Below are positions 43,901-55,294 of a DNA stretch of 64,000 bases, piece after piece. The DNA lies in NCBI RefSeq assembly GCF_901709675.1, contig NC_051107.1, positions 3,536,001-3,600,000 on the forward strand, written 5' to 3'. A program made the position numbers and the translations under genes. The notes beneath the pieces were generated by a model. That model did not search any database, was not told the DNA's origin, and saw nothing but the letters and a program-made list of their open reading frames with translations. Source of the stretch: Syngnathus acus. Lineage: Eukaryota > Chordata > Actinopteri > Syngnathiformes > Syngnathidae. Each line of letters starts with the position of its first letter. Position 1 is the first letter of the stretch.

Positions 43901-46900
43901 ATCAATTTGGTGGTTATTCTCATCCTGGATGAAATCTATGGTGCTGTGGCGGTGTGGTTGACAGAGCTTGGTAAGGCTCCCGGCGAAAATGAAAATAGCT
44001 GTAGATATCCTGAACTCTTAATTTGCTGTTTTGCAGAAATCCCCAAAACGGAGACCAACTTTGAGGAGCGTCTCATCCTTAAAGCCTTTTTGCTGAAGTT
44101 CATGAATGCGTACGCGCCCATTTTTTACGTGGCGTTCTTCAAGGGACGGTACGTTGCTGCTTTCCCGAATATCACATCCACCCATAATTGCATTAACTCC
44201 CAGCGTGCTTTAGGTTTGCCGGTCGACCGGGAAGTTACGTGTATGTCTTTAATGATTATCGAATGGAAGAGGTGAGCGTGGATCTTTGACGTCAATCAAC
44301 CCGATGGAGAGTTCACACCTAAAAGTGTGTTTCCTTCAGTGTGCACCGGGGGGTTGCCTGATCGAGTTGTGCATTCAGCTCAGCATCATCATGCTCGGGA
44401 AGCAGCTCATCCAAAATAACATCTTTGAGATCGGCATCCCGTACGTACGTCGAAGCGCTTACTTTGAATCGCATACAGGTCGTGTACATTTTCCGCTTTC
44501 CATCCCGGCAGGAAGTTGAAGAAGCTAGTGCGTACGCTGAAGGATAAAGGAGTCGAGAAGAAGGAGGAAGATGAGAAACCTCCTCAGCAGTGGAACCTGG
44601 ACTACGCCCTCGCTCCCTTTGAGGGCCTCACGCCTGAATACATGGAAATGAGTGAGCACACCACGAGCCGGGATTGGTAGGTCAAGCTAACCCAAATGAC
44701 TTTATTTCAAATTTTTTTCTCCCACAGTTATCCAGTTTGGCTTTGTCTCGCTGTTCGTGGCCTCCTTCCCTCTCGCTCCCCTTTTCGCCCTGCTGAACAA
44801 CGTCATCGAAATCCGACTGGACGCCAAGAAGTTTGTGACTGAGCTCCGCCGGCCGGTCGCTGCCCGCGCCAAAGACATCGGTAAAATCGATTTACGCATC
44901 GTTTGTTTTAAATGACCAGTGATCTTGCAACTTTACAAATCCTCACAAATGAATATTTATTCAAATAATGTCATGTGACACTCCAAAATGTTGAAATTAC
45001 TTAGTTTTAGCCAGGTATTTTCTTCATCTACCACTAGAGGGAGCCCACATACCACTCGTGGTATCGCATTAAGAATATCTGCGCTACATTAAATGAAGTC
45101 TACAGTTCACTTTAATTAAAGCAACCTCCATTGATTTTTTTCCTTTAACTGATTTTCTCTTTTTAGGTATTTGGTACAACATACTAAGTGGCATGGGAAA
45201 ATTCTCAGTCATAATAAATGTAAGTAAAGGAAATATGTCTTATTTAACAATGCATTTTTTAAATTTATTTTTCATGCTATGCTGGTTAGCGTCCCTCTTG
45301 TTACCGTGGCAACATCATATCCCTTATTTCTTCATTAATAGATGTCAGCTGACATTAGACAAGCTCATTATGATTGTAAAAGGAGATTTCTGGAGTGTCA
45401 ATGCAAACAACCGGCGGGTTCTGGTCACGCCTGGAAGTGACTTGCATTTAGAACTCATAATCCTACTCAAGCCTTGAGCGAGCTGCCATCTGATCGATTG
45501 AGAAATGAATTCCCCTGTCACGAGCGACGAGGGGGAACTGGCCTCACTGAAATCGATTATCTTCTTTTTAAATATCTTCCAACCAGAGGAAAATCCCATC
45601 GGACCGGTTGTTAATAAGTGAAAGCGGAAAAACAATTGTTTCTTTGTTCCACATTTAGAATAATGTTTCTCGACAATTCCGGGAAAAAAAAAATCGTTCT
45701 GGAACCAATTGTCCATAATTTTGTGATCTTTTCACTCTCTGGAGGCTTTTGTGATATCCTTCACGTCGGACTTCATCCCTCGCCTCGTCTACCAGTACAT
45801 GTACAGCCAGTCGGGGACCATGCACGGCTTCATCGACCACACGCTCTCCTACTTCAACGTGTCCAACTTTAAACCCGGCACGGCGCCGCACAATTCCGAC
45901 CACGCCGATGTCTCCGTCTGCAGGTAAAAACAAAGACTCTTGTGAAGTGACGACGAGATGGGGCCACAAATGATGCCACTATCTCATAATCGCTCCAGAG
46001 CCAAAGGGCACACGGATTCTGACAGTTGACCCTTATGACATAACAAATCATGACGGCAAAAGAATGCCAGTCTTTGTGCCAGGGCGTGTCTCAAGCATGA
46101 TGCACGGCGCCGTGAAATTGGCCATTAAGACCCCCGATAAGGGTCCGAGTGTTGCCAGTGACGCCTCAAGGCTCCATGTCAAACGCCTTAGACACTTTGT
46201 TTCTTTGTCCGGATAGCTGAAAGGAAATCGGTCATTTTGCAGATGAGATAATTCAACTCAGTTGTCCTTGGAAGTTAGTAAGAAACAGAAATGCATATTT
46301 TCAAATTGTCCCCCCCCTCCCCTCAGGTATAAGGACTACAGGGAACCCCCTTGGTCTCCAGATGCGTATCACTTCTCCAAACAGTACTGGTGCGTCCTGG
46401 CGGCGAGGTTAGCCTTCGTCATACTCTTTCAGGTAGGAGCCCACGCATCGAAATGTCTGGATTGTTTTTGGGGAAAACAAACAAAGGGGGAAAAAAAACA
46501 TGACGACGCGAAAATGAAGTCAAGCTGCTATGCTGAACTAATGACTTCTCATTGTGAGTGATCACTCAACAGAATTGCCAATACTGCCTGAGATGATACT
46601 AGTAAGATATTTTGAAGTTCACACCGTCAATGGAAAAATGTTCTTAACCTGGATCTCATTACAGTGTTAAGGTGTACTTAATTAAACCCAGCAGACGCGT
46701 GTGAGTCACTCGCAATTTATTTTAAGCACAAAATACCCGTGATGGGAAACATTCAAGATGTCTCAGTGAGTTAAGTTGATTTGATAATGAGAACCTTCCC
46801 TATTTGTGCATAACTCATGCGGAGTAAATCTCAAATGTAATGTGAGGGCTCCCCCTAGTGGTCTGTAACTGCATTACCGAATTAAATGTTGAAACTCGTT

Positions 46901-47379
46901 TTCCAGCGCTTGAAATTTTATTTTTAAATCGAATACGGTATATTTGTTGACTAGAGTTCAGTTTTATTTAACTTTGTTTCCAAGTCTGCTGCATAGATTA
47001 TTTTTTTGGTGGCCTCCTGTAGAACCTGGTGATGTTCCTCAGCCTGGTGGTAGCCTGGGTGATCCCGGACATTCCCAAAACCATCGTGGAGCAGCTGAAG
47101 CGGGAGAAGAAGCTGCTGGTGGACCTCTTCCTACGAGAGGAGAAGGACAAATTTCAGCTCATCCAGAGCCTCTTCGCCAAGGACGCTCCCGTCCCTCCGG
47201 CCGACCATGTCCTCCCCCTCCCGGGGCGCTACAACACGCTGCCCCAGTGTCCGACTCAGGCGCCAGATGACGACGACGGAGGGCCCAGGGCGAGGTGCAG
47301 GGCGGCCAGTTTCGGCTTATACACCAGGAAGGTCCCCCCGTCACCCAGAAACGAAAATTCCAGACACACAGCTGTGTGA
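33116..47379 (+). CDS. ano2: Anoctamin-2 (TMEM16B), calcium-activated chloride channel
   Basis: Plasma-membrane Ca2+-gated Cl- channel of photoreceptors and olfactory cells. Long form, 25 exons, 1064 aa: 33116-33152, 34228-34400, 36889-37263, 39310-39408, 39504-39646, 39797-39851, 39919-39970, 40887-40942, 41006-41118, 41183-41317, 41382-41542, 41608-41690, 41749-41841, 42177-42260, 43620-43694, 43769-43970, 44037-44148, 44214-44271, 44340-44440, 44512-44651, 44728-44880, 45167-45219, 45745-45923, 46327-46432, 47023-47379. The dimerisation domain starts at [11 protein letters not shown]; ten TM segments follow from [11 protein letters not shown]. Calcium-site residues are present: QNNIFEIG (N, E), PEYMEMI (E, E), [10 protein letters not shown] (E, D). 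The C terminus HTAV is a class I PDZ ligand like the mammalian HTNV. SKQYW and IVFGV-type segments favour ANO2 over ANO1. The exon at 42177-42260 (28 codons) may be a cassette. A nine-Lys run lies in exon 41749-41841. An alternative first exon (35261-35284) gives 1002 aa, close to human (about 1000). Confidence 0.95.
33770..33900 (-). repeat. Dispersed element with AGTCTACACACCCC end (copy 2, inverted)
   Basis: Runs from GGGTGTGCACAC to GGGGGTGTGTAGACTTTTT, the inverse of the ends at 4693-4817. It lies in the first intron of the long ano2 form. Confidence 0.5.
34545..34720 (+). mobile_element. SINE / LINE-tail retroposon fragment
   Basis: Contains a pol III B-box-like GGTTTGATTCC, then the very common fish retroposon string around GTAGAGTTTGCGTGTTCTCC and CCTCCCACATCCCAAAAACA, and TTACCCGTAGGTGTGAGTG. 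I recognise this as a widespread teleost retroposon but cannot fix the family name. It sits between the two alternative ano2 promoters. Confidence 0.65.
34948..34982. repeat. (CA)n microsatellite
   Basis: About 17 uninterrupted CA units directly after a GCGC-rich patch, upstream of the second ano2 start. Confidence 0.95.
35261..35284 (+). CDS. ano2: ano2 alternative first coding exon
   Basis: ATG followed by seven codons (MQTDDKIP) and a consensus donor GTGAGT. It ends in phase 0, exactly like the 34228-34400 exon, so both can splice to the acceptor before 36889. The resulting protein (about 1002 aa) is closer to mammalian ANO2 length than the long form. A GC/CpG-rich patch and CA tract at 34920-34982 could mark its promoter. 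Confidence 0.6.
35285..36888 (+). other. ano2 intron preceding the first common exon
   Basis: It holds the repeat at 35600-35760, poly-A and poly-G tracts, and a 136-codon open frame at 36124-36534 that I judge to be chance. No exon is supported. Confidence 0.5.
35600..35760. repeat. Dispersed interspersed repeat (GCTAGCTTGACGCTAACA family)
   Basis: Shares two blocks with 58470-58620: a GCTAACA...AATG...AAC(G/T)CC start and the string TATATTCTTTATCCTCTGC about 130 bp on. Partial copies begin near 11130, 17795 and 39025. The origin is unknown. Confidence 0.5.
37264..39309 (+). other. ano2 intron after the 36889-37263 exon (about 2 kb)
   Basis: No exon is supported. It carries polypyrimidine tracts, a C-run around 38100, and a CTCF-core-like motif at 39144-39157. 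Confidence 0.5.
39144..39157 (-). promoter_or_regulatory. CTCF-core-like motif
   Basis: The reverse complement reads CCACCAGGTGGCAG, an excellent CTCF core, in an ano2 intron at the end of a partial copy of the GCTAACA repeat. Confidence 0.4.
39711..39724 (-). promoter_or_regulatory. CTCF-core-like motif
   Basis: The reverse complement reads CCACTAGATGGCAG. Same orientation as the site 570 bp upstream and opposite to 39835-39848. Confidence 0.4.
39835..39848 (+). promoter_or_regulatory. Perfect CTCF core inside an ano2 coding exon
   Basis: CCACCAGGGGGCGC lies in the 39797-39851 exon, in codons for ATRGR. It is 111 bp from an opposite-facing core at 39711. Confidence 0.4.
40013..40389. mobile_element. 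MITE with GGCGCACC inverted ends, copy 2
   Basis: Ends TACCGTATTTTCCGGACTAT and ATAGTCCGGAAAATACGGTA are perfect inverted repeats bounded by TA. The TIR core is repeated internally near both ends. It is 377 bp, in the ano2 intron after 39970. It belongs to the same family as 13199-13426 but is more intact. Confidence 0.8.
42122..42151. repeat. (GT)n microsatellite next to an ano2 acceptor
   Basis: About 13 GT units ending 25 bp before the acceptor of the optional 42177 exon. Length variation here could affect splicing of that exon. Confidence 0.9.
42261..43619 (+). other. ano2 intron between the optional exon and 43620
   Basis: About 1.36 kb. Contains repeat copy 1 (42521-42600), a second CTCF-like core at 43547-43560, and poly-T and poly-A runs. 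No exon is supported. Confidence 0.5.
42521..42600 (+). repeat. Dispersed repeat carrying a CTCF-like core, copy 1
   Basis: CACCACAAGAGGGAGCCAGC followed by the palindrome CCACTTGTGG. A matching unit is at 45010-45075. Shorter relatives surround CCACTAGAGGGAGC at 43547-43560 and the inverse at 46848-46861. All lie in ano2 introns. Confidence 0.5.
45010..45075 (+). repeat. Dispersed repeat carrying a CTCF-like core, copy 2
   Basis: TACCACTAGAGGGAGCCCAC followed by the palindrome CCACTCGTGG, spaced as in copy 1 at 42521-42600. Confidence 0.5.
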
Positions 47380-48557
47380 CATCTCAACAAGAATGTCATG
47401 TTTGGGTGATGCCTTCCTGTAAATGCCATTTTGATGTCCTGGCGTGAAAGATCACTTCAAATGTGGTTTTGTCCTTCCTGCTGACCGTTCACCTGATCAC
47501 TTTTTTTTTTTTTTTTACTTCAAAATGGAGCCTCCCGCTTCATTGCGTAGACAAGCAATAATATCGTTATTGGCTGAATAGCATTCTAAAAGAGATCGTA
47601 GATTACACAAATAGATTAATTCAGAATTGAACAGTGGTTACATAAATACAAATATAATTGTACTTTTCAGGCTCCAGGGTTGGGAAGCTCAAATGCTTCA
47701 AATAGCCCCAAAGTGTCGATTGTACCTTCAGGGACAACAAACGGACTCCTACTGGAATGTAGTCCTGTTCTTTTTTTTTTTCCTCGATAAATGAATGGAT
47801 GGAAATCGTTTCTCGGTACATTTTTGGAATATTTCTGCTTCACGTGCTTAATGATGCTCTTTGTAGATATTTATTTTCAACTCGTAGCAGACAGAACATC
47901 AGATTCGATAGACTTACTGTACGTATTGTTAGCGAAAGCTCGTTTCCTGAAAATGCTAATTGTTTCCATTCTCTGTTTACATTGAACGTTTCAAGTTTTT
48001 TCTCGATTCTTGTTTTTCCATTGCCAGTAATTATTCCTCGGGTACATTCGCAGCCCTCCATGTTTGACACTATTAGATACATGCCATGATGTAATGTACT
48101 TCCTGTTTTAGAAAAACAATCTTATTTGTTGCAGCACTGAAACTGAGCACAGTCAGACTCATTTGAATCCACGCACAGAGAAACTCACATTCAAGTCAAC
48201 TGTTTTCCGATTTTGGAAGTAACCGAGCATTTACTTTTGCTGATTACAGTGTTAAGTCATAGCTGCTGTCATAACATGCTGCAAAATGTCATTTGTGTTT
48301 TCAGAGGCCTTGTACATGCTCTTTGTTTTTGCCATGACAACATCTGTGTGCTCACGTACTATCCAGCAGCAGACTGTTACATTATTTATGTATTTTAGAT
48401 TGACTTAAAACGAGCAAATTGTGACCGTGGTACATTCTTAAGACTACATACATGAAATACATAATTGTTGGATGTCTTACAAAAATAATTTGAACACTGT
48501 CTTATTATGTTCTTTTTTTTTCTATATCTCTTCTGCCTTTCTGTAATGTGAAGTCCA

Positions 48558-48601
48558 AATAAAAGTATTAAATGGAGGACGGTTAAAATGGAGAGAATAA
48601 A
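48558..48601 (+). terminator. ano2: ano2 polyadenylation signals
   Basis: Two AATAAA hexamers (48558-48563 and 48596-48601) about 1.2 kb after the ano2 stop, the first pair on this strand. The interval 47380-48620 is therefore the likely 3' UTR. Confidence 0.5.
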
Positions 48602-48619
48602 AATGAAAGGATGTAAACA

Positions 48620-49702
48620 TATGTACCCGTGGCAACCCTTTTCATACATTTTTTTAAGTACGTTTTGTTATTGTTTGTTGGTAAATTTGATATAGGGGCT
48701 AACTGTTCCTAAAAAAAAGGTAATGAATTGTTTTTCCCTTTTTTTTGTTCTTTTATTGATTGTATTTTATTTGTCATTTTTAAAGGCACAATGACGACTC
48801 ATGTAATACCGTTGTGATCCTCACAAAAAATAGACAATTCAAGAATTAAGCAGGCTGAATGCGAAGATTATTGTGACATGTTTTTTTATTTTATTTAACA
48901 TACTTTTACCATTTTTTCCATTCCACGTTTGCCTGTTTATACGTGCAGGTAGCCTTTCACCTGTGTAAACTTGACAAAAAAAGTTTTTACATCTCGGATC
49001 ATCCACTTAATAATGCATTAAGAGTTTGTAAATATCGAATAAAATCTGGCATATCGTGTGGATTGAAATTTCTCTGAATAAGCTACCAGGTTCTGGCTGC
49101 CATACTGAGTTACAAGAACTCCTAATTTTCCTGAACGCACCACTGACATCATTTCCTGTTTTATTGATTGACAGGTCTGATTGGTCACACCTGCGTGCGG
49201 AAACGTCTTCATGTGATGCTGTCAACGATGAGTCCCTTACATTTATCAGCAGGTATATAAAAAACAGATTATTACTTTTATTATTTGTAAAATGACATTT
49301 TAGACAAGTTAACAAGACCGGTTTTTTGAGAGAAATTCCACCGCTTGTACTTGTAATGTGTAAGAAAAACTGTTTGGGTAAACGGTCGCCATTTTGTAAA
49401 CCCCGAACGTACTATTAACACAAGTGAGGAAAATACGACCATGTAATTAATACTCATACTAATAATTATTTATGTACAAGTGTGTTGCTGCATTTGTAGT
49501 TGAATAATTACTATTCATATTTTTGCCCCATTGCTTATACTTTTGCTATCATTCGTTTCCGCTGCCTTTTGGTATAACAGGAACGTGAAACCAGAGACCT
49601 TTTGATTATATTTGTATATTTATCACCAGCATTAGAGTAAAGTAAATAGATAGTATGAGATGTGATATACTTTTCTTCTTTTTTGATTTGACACTTTTCA
49701 AG
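48620..49702. other. Gene-free AT-rich stretch after ano2
   Basis: AT-rich, with no supported exon or named repeat. Confidence 0.4.
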
Positions 49703-50823
49703 GACAGAATGAAGGCAACCTGGAAAACTTCAAGCTCAACCAACTGGAAACAGATCAGTCAGGTAAGCGCCATTCCAGATCTGTTTCGCTTCTCACTAAA
49801 AGGGAAAGATAATATACCATACAATTTTTTCAAAAGCACCGGAACATTAATCAGTGATTGCGTGCGTGATGCTTCGAAAGAACTCGAGAGAACACAATAC
49901 CTTGTTTAAAAGTTACAACAGCAACAAGCTTGGTCAAGATTAGACAAAAGATGACTGTGTCAATCCATTTGTAGAAGGTAATGTTACAATTACCCCCTGT
50001 AAATGGGATGGAATTGGCAGGAGAGGAGGAGAATAACAAGAAGTGCCTCTTAATGTAAGCAAAAGAACTCCTTTGAGTGATGTTGAAGCCAAGAGCTTGG
50101 CAAGAGTTGACTGATGTGACAGGAAAAAAAGACCTTTGAGGTTATTTACATGCGGATGCTTGCCTTAAATATCCTACTCTTGCGTAAGTTTTTTTTTTTT
50201 TGGCTGGTGCTACTTAAACTGCTTATTTCTTGTTCCAATTATCTACGCCTACCTTGATACTAATATGACTTTTCAGATTGAGTAGTCACAAATTATAGTA
50301 AACAGTAGCATTTCACTTATGTGCTAAATCTGAAGACTAGGGGCGCTATTTAAACGGAAAACAGATAATAAAGAGGTAAAAAAAATAGATTTACACAATT
50401 TCCATTGTTCTTTGCTGATTGGCTAGGACAGTCCACATGATTCTCCTGCCTTTCTTGTGAGGGATATTATTAAATATTATAGGCGTGCTTCCCTCTTGGC
50501 AGCATCCTGATTTTGTATTGTCTTTGTTTCAGAAGCCATTTTAAGAGCAATTTGTAAGAAAGTCTGAATCAGGCAGTAAATAAATCGTGAATAGTGCAGC
50601 AACTGTCGAGTTCCTGGCTCCAGTTTTCGAGTGCAAAAATCAGATCTTTGCTACTGTTTGTGTCTGAGTTCTGTCACTTTTACACACAAGCGTATGGAAG
50701 GCGTGCGAGGCGCGATTGCGAACGGTGCGTGTGCGCGCACCGACAACAACAACCCACGTCTCTTGTTGACCTCACACACTCTTAATGTGGCTGCTACCCA
50801 AGGCACCCACAGCTGTTTGGTGA

Positions 50824-50842
50824 GTGTGTGTGTGTGTGTGTG
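50824..50842. repeat. (GT)n microsatellite
   Basis: About nine GT units. Confidence 0.9.
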
Positions 50843-51351
50843 CATTCCATGCGCATGAGGATGTCCATCTGTCGCATCATTGCTCGGAACGCAACACGAC
50901 TTCCTGAATGGCGAAGTGGTCGTGATTTACGCTGACGTCAATGCTCATTCGTGGATTGGAGCACTCAAGGAAACCTCATCAATTCCTGCCTTAACTGGAT
51001 TTGTCCTCCCATTGTTTCCATTAAGTTGATTATTCAACAGCTTAATCACACGAAGGTTCATTGCCGAAATTAGTTACACAGCGTTTAAAACTAAGTCAGC
51101 TAATCGGCTGATTGGTTACGCTGACTCCATCTGACCGTCTTGCCACGAGAGTAGGATTAACCAAATACAACTGAATTTTACAACAGGTCATGGCAGTCAA
51201 AAATTGACGAGATTGCCACCCTTTTTTGTCCACGCGTCCTTGTCACAATGTGTTTGTGTTTTGTTATATTTTTTCCCAATATGTTTCTTCTTCCATACAG
51301 GATGTTACAAAAAGATTTCGACGAGACACGCCGACGTCGATAGCTGCGAAG

Positions 51352-54300
51352 GTATGTGCTAACTTCCTCTTACTTTTGTCTAAAATGTCTCTCTCTTTAT
51401 AAAATATGTTTCCGAGATGTTTTTAAGTAACCCCCGAAAATGTTTACAAAGCCTCTCGATCATTTCTCACCTCGGCTCATCTATGTTTAATAAAAATTGG
51501 AATATCAATGAAACCACACATTGTAAGCAAAAAAAAAAAAAAAAAATACAAACATGTGCGTGCGGTGATGGGTTCACACGAGCACAACCGCATCGAAACT
51601 GGGGTGACCTTGGGGGTCCCAAAGCCCCCAAATGATGACATCATTCATCATTTCTGTTTTGGCGCAGGGAACAACTGACCTCCAAGCGCTTTCGCTGCAT
51701 AACATAACATGGAAATTATTTTACTGTTATTGACAAAATTCCGTCCAATCGAAATGAAGTTTCGCTTGATTAACTGACGCTTAAAAATCCCTAAAATAAG
51801 AATCTATTCTTCGAAAGGTCTAAATATGACCAAAACTGTGTTACCTGACTTGTGAGAAAACTTCAGATGAGGTATTATTTCGAGTCAGTGGGTTATGACA
51901 CCACTTCGGCAAAGGGCTAAAATAATATTATGTCACAGTTGTGGGAATGGTTGTGCTGTGATTACGAGGCCATCGTACACCCCTGTGCCGCATTAAAAAA
52001 AAAAAAAAAAAAAAAGTTTGACTCAGACAAATGAAATGTCACCAGAGGATGAAAAATCTCGTAAACTTAAAACACGTAGTGAAGATCCTCGTAAAAACAA
52101 ACTGAATGTTATTGGATTCCAAAGGCCACCCCTTGCAGACATTACCAAAACAAATGTTTTTTTGAGGGAAATAAATAAATCAATGAATGAATAATTTTGT
52201 CAGTCCCTATTTTTATTTTTTGAACCATGTTCTATGTCCACGCATCCATCCTACTGGGTGGTCGACGGCGCGTTGAGCTCCAGATGTTCACGCCGCCCTC
52301 ACATCTGCAAGTCATCTGGTGCGCAAAGCACCTTCTCGTTTCCGCCCCCCCCCCCCTCTTTCCCGCTATCCCCCGATGTGTTTGTGCTAGCACCGGGACG
52401 GTCTCGCCCTCCGCCGCCTGCACAGGCCTTCCATTGTCACCTAATTAAACGTGGGCCCGCATAACGACAACCCTTTCCCCACCCTATCAAACATTTGTTG
52501 AAGACCTGCCAGACGCACTTCGCCGTTCGATAGCGTCACATTTTGCTTGGATGCTCACTCTCTGCTTTGATAGCTACTTATAAAAACGTCGAAAGCTGCA
52601 TATGCTACTTTTACGGTCGTATCCTCGGCCCGAGATCTCCATTTGACCCGTCGGGCCGGCATACATCCAGACAACTATGTGAAAGGGCCTATTTTTGGCA
52701 AGACACTGATGGTTGGCCTCCCCGAGGACCATATTAGGACTTTTATTCCGAGCAGTTTAAAAAAGATGGTATTCAAGGGGCTCCTTTCAAAGCCGATATG
52801 CGGAATGTCTGATGCCGAGGGAGGCATCGGCTCCCGGCCTTCTAAAGCGCTTCGTAATCCACAAAGTCTCAAGTATGCGAGATGGAGCAGATGATCGTGT
52901 TCTCGCGCAGATGGAAACTCTCTGCGATGATTAGAAGCAGAAAATGGTAATTCATAAACAACATAAATTGTCCCTTCAAGAATTTTATGGCTTATATATT
53001 TTGCGTCGTAAAACTGCCTTGTTAGCGGCTAACAGATAGCAGTCGAGCCGCAGCTAAATGGCAATACTGAAGTCGAAATGTATCTATTTCTATTACTTTT
53101 CTTTCAGCAAACGATGGAATATCTCCCAAATCGCTGTTTCGAAAGTAACTGACATTTTCAGATTCAGCGACACCAAATGACCTGAAAGCTGTTGAAACGT
53201 TCTTGGCACCGAAACGTACTGTCGACAAGCGTAACCGGTGGCTCTGATTAGATTTGATTTAACACCTCCGATTATAATATTACTGTTAGTCTTCCGTCTT
53301 TTAACACATGGCCAAGGTCCAAGAAACACAAACCTCTTCTCGCCTCAACACTTTAAAAACCTCAGCGAGACATTTCTTGCACTCGCGTCTGTCAGAGCGC
53401 AGCCACCCGATGCCGAAAGACTTTAGTAATCTCTTCTCGCTTGTCGAGCAAGCAAGGATGTAAGTTAATACTCTCGCACCAAGGTCCGCTTCATCCGGGC
53501 GAAAAGGCTTATTTGGCTACCCGCGGGTTTGTTTTAACAGGTTAGGAGAACATCGAAAATGTCTTTGCAAAAGCTCGTTTGGTCGCACCTCAGCCCAAGA
53601 TGAAAATTAGCGCAACATTAGCGTCGCGTGAAATTGATCTGCACGTGGTTTAAGGAAAGGATGCTCAATGGCTTCTGACAAAGTACAACCACAAATCCCC
53701 CCTAAAGTTGTACAAAATCAAAATAAGAACAGTCATTCATCATTTTGACATGGCAAATTTTAAAACCACAATAATAACACATGTTTGAATCATGGGCCAA
53801 GGGACCAAAACAATGGCTTCTGCCATGAGTCGCAGATTTATTCTTGTAGCATTGTGAAAACTGATTCTCATCCTTTTTATTTCGTCAGGATGCTAATTGC
53901 TAAGCGCTAATTTCCGTAACATCTACGCAGACATTTGATCAGAAGGCGTTGCTGATCTCCTCGCTTAAGCCTGGCAAATGATAGGATCCTCTCAGAATAG
54001 GAGATTACGGAATTGAATCCCACCTCGGCATAGTATACGCGCATCTCCTTAAATCAGCTTTGCCCCTTTGTAAGACCCCCCTAGACGTGGCAAAATTTGA
54101 CGTGGCCTCGTATGACTTCCGAAGCAGCTTTTGCGGGAATTTATTTTTCAGTTTAACCATGCCCACTTTTTTTTTTCCCCTCCCCTACGTCACACTGACT
54201 GTGCGCCGTATCAAAGCATATACATCCGATGTAAATTGGCCGTTGTGTTCGATTTTGTGCAGTCGGGCCGTGGCGGCCAGTTTCACGTTCTGCGCCAGTG

Positions 54301-54578
54301 TCTCCGATCCCACGCTTTGCCAATTTGGAGATTATCATATTATGAACAGAATAAAAAGTGACAGCGTCCCGCTGAAAAACAACGCCGAAGCCCAAATTGA
54401 TTCCAGACGTGTATATTCACAAGCAATAAATTCTTGGTGTGAAGTTTTTATTCTTTTTTTTTGTATAAATTATTTTGCAAACCAAATAAAAGGAACCTGG
54501 TGGTGAATAAATATAATGCGGTAAACCAATCCACGCTATTATGACTTTGTTGATGGAATATTTCAAAACATGAAGTGA
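51352..54578. other. Gene-free stretch between ano2 and ntf3
   Basis: No supported gene. Poly-A runs at 51530-51546 and 51993-52013. A GC-richer block at 52620-52900 carries an 83-codon open frame and a small GATGCC/GGCATC hairpin near 52812. The rest is featureless. Confidence 0.4.
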
Positions 54579-54584
54579 TTTATT
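54579..54584 (-). terminator. ntf3: Possible ntf3 polyadenylation signal
   Basis: TTTATT on plus (AATAAA on minus), about 710 bp past the ntf3 stop. It is not the only candidate, and the 3' UTR length is uncertain. Confidence 0.3.
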
Positions 54585-55294
54585 TTTTTCAGGTTTTATT
54601 AAAAGGAAATAACATATTGCCCGTGATATCAGTTTGGTGACGAGAGGCATCCGTGTAGACAATACAACTGTTTTTTTAATATATTTTTTTTATCATCACT
54701 TCATTCACTGACAGCAAATTGTGGATTTGGTTTGTGTATGGCTTCACAGACTTCCGTTTGAAGCTATGGTTTGGCCAAATTTTCGAATGTTTTGTGTGTG
54801 TGCCCAAACAAATCTGAAAATTGTCGCTGATAGTTTGCAGCAATTATTATTTTTTCTTTTCTGGAAATTGCTGTGTGTGTGTGTGTCCAACGTTTGCTAC
54901 GCAGCCACACTGGTCAAGGCACGTAATAAATCTCATGGGAAGCACCTTTGCAGCCCGGCTCGGCTTTGTAGTCCATTGTCGTTCATTCCTGGTCATAGAG
55001 ATTTTTGGTTCCTTTGGAAGCAGACTTCTTTCAATAAATAACACAAATATATCCATACGTATAGATTTAGATGAACATGTATCAACTACATGCATTTCAT
55101 ATAATTTAAATAACTTATATATACAGTTCCCCTTCACACCCTGACTCGGATGAGTTCCTCCAAAACAGCAAGGCTGCAACCAGCTCGCGGATTTGCAGCA
55201 TGAAAGTGGACCCACGTCTTTCTTCAGTAGGTGTCGTTTTAGATGGCCGCCAAAGTGCATGATCCCGTGGCGGAGAGCTGGAAACGGAAGATGT

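Noticed and set aside
52643-52894. Possible small gene of 83 codons
   Set aside because: No homologue recognised, no splice or polyadenylation context; kept only as a low-interest observation.
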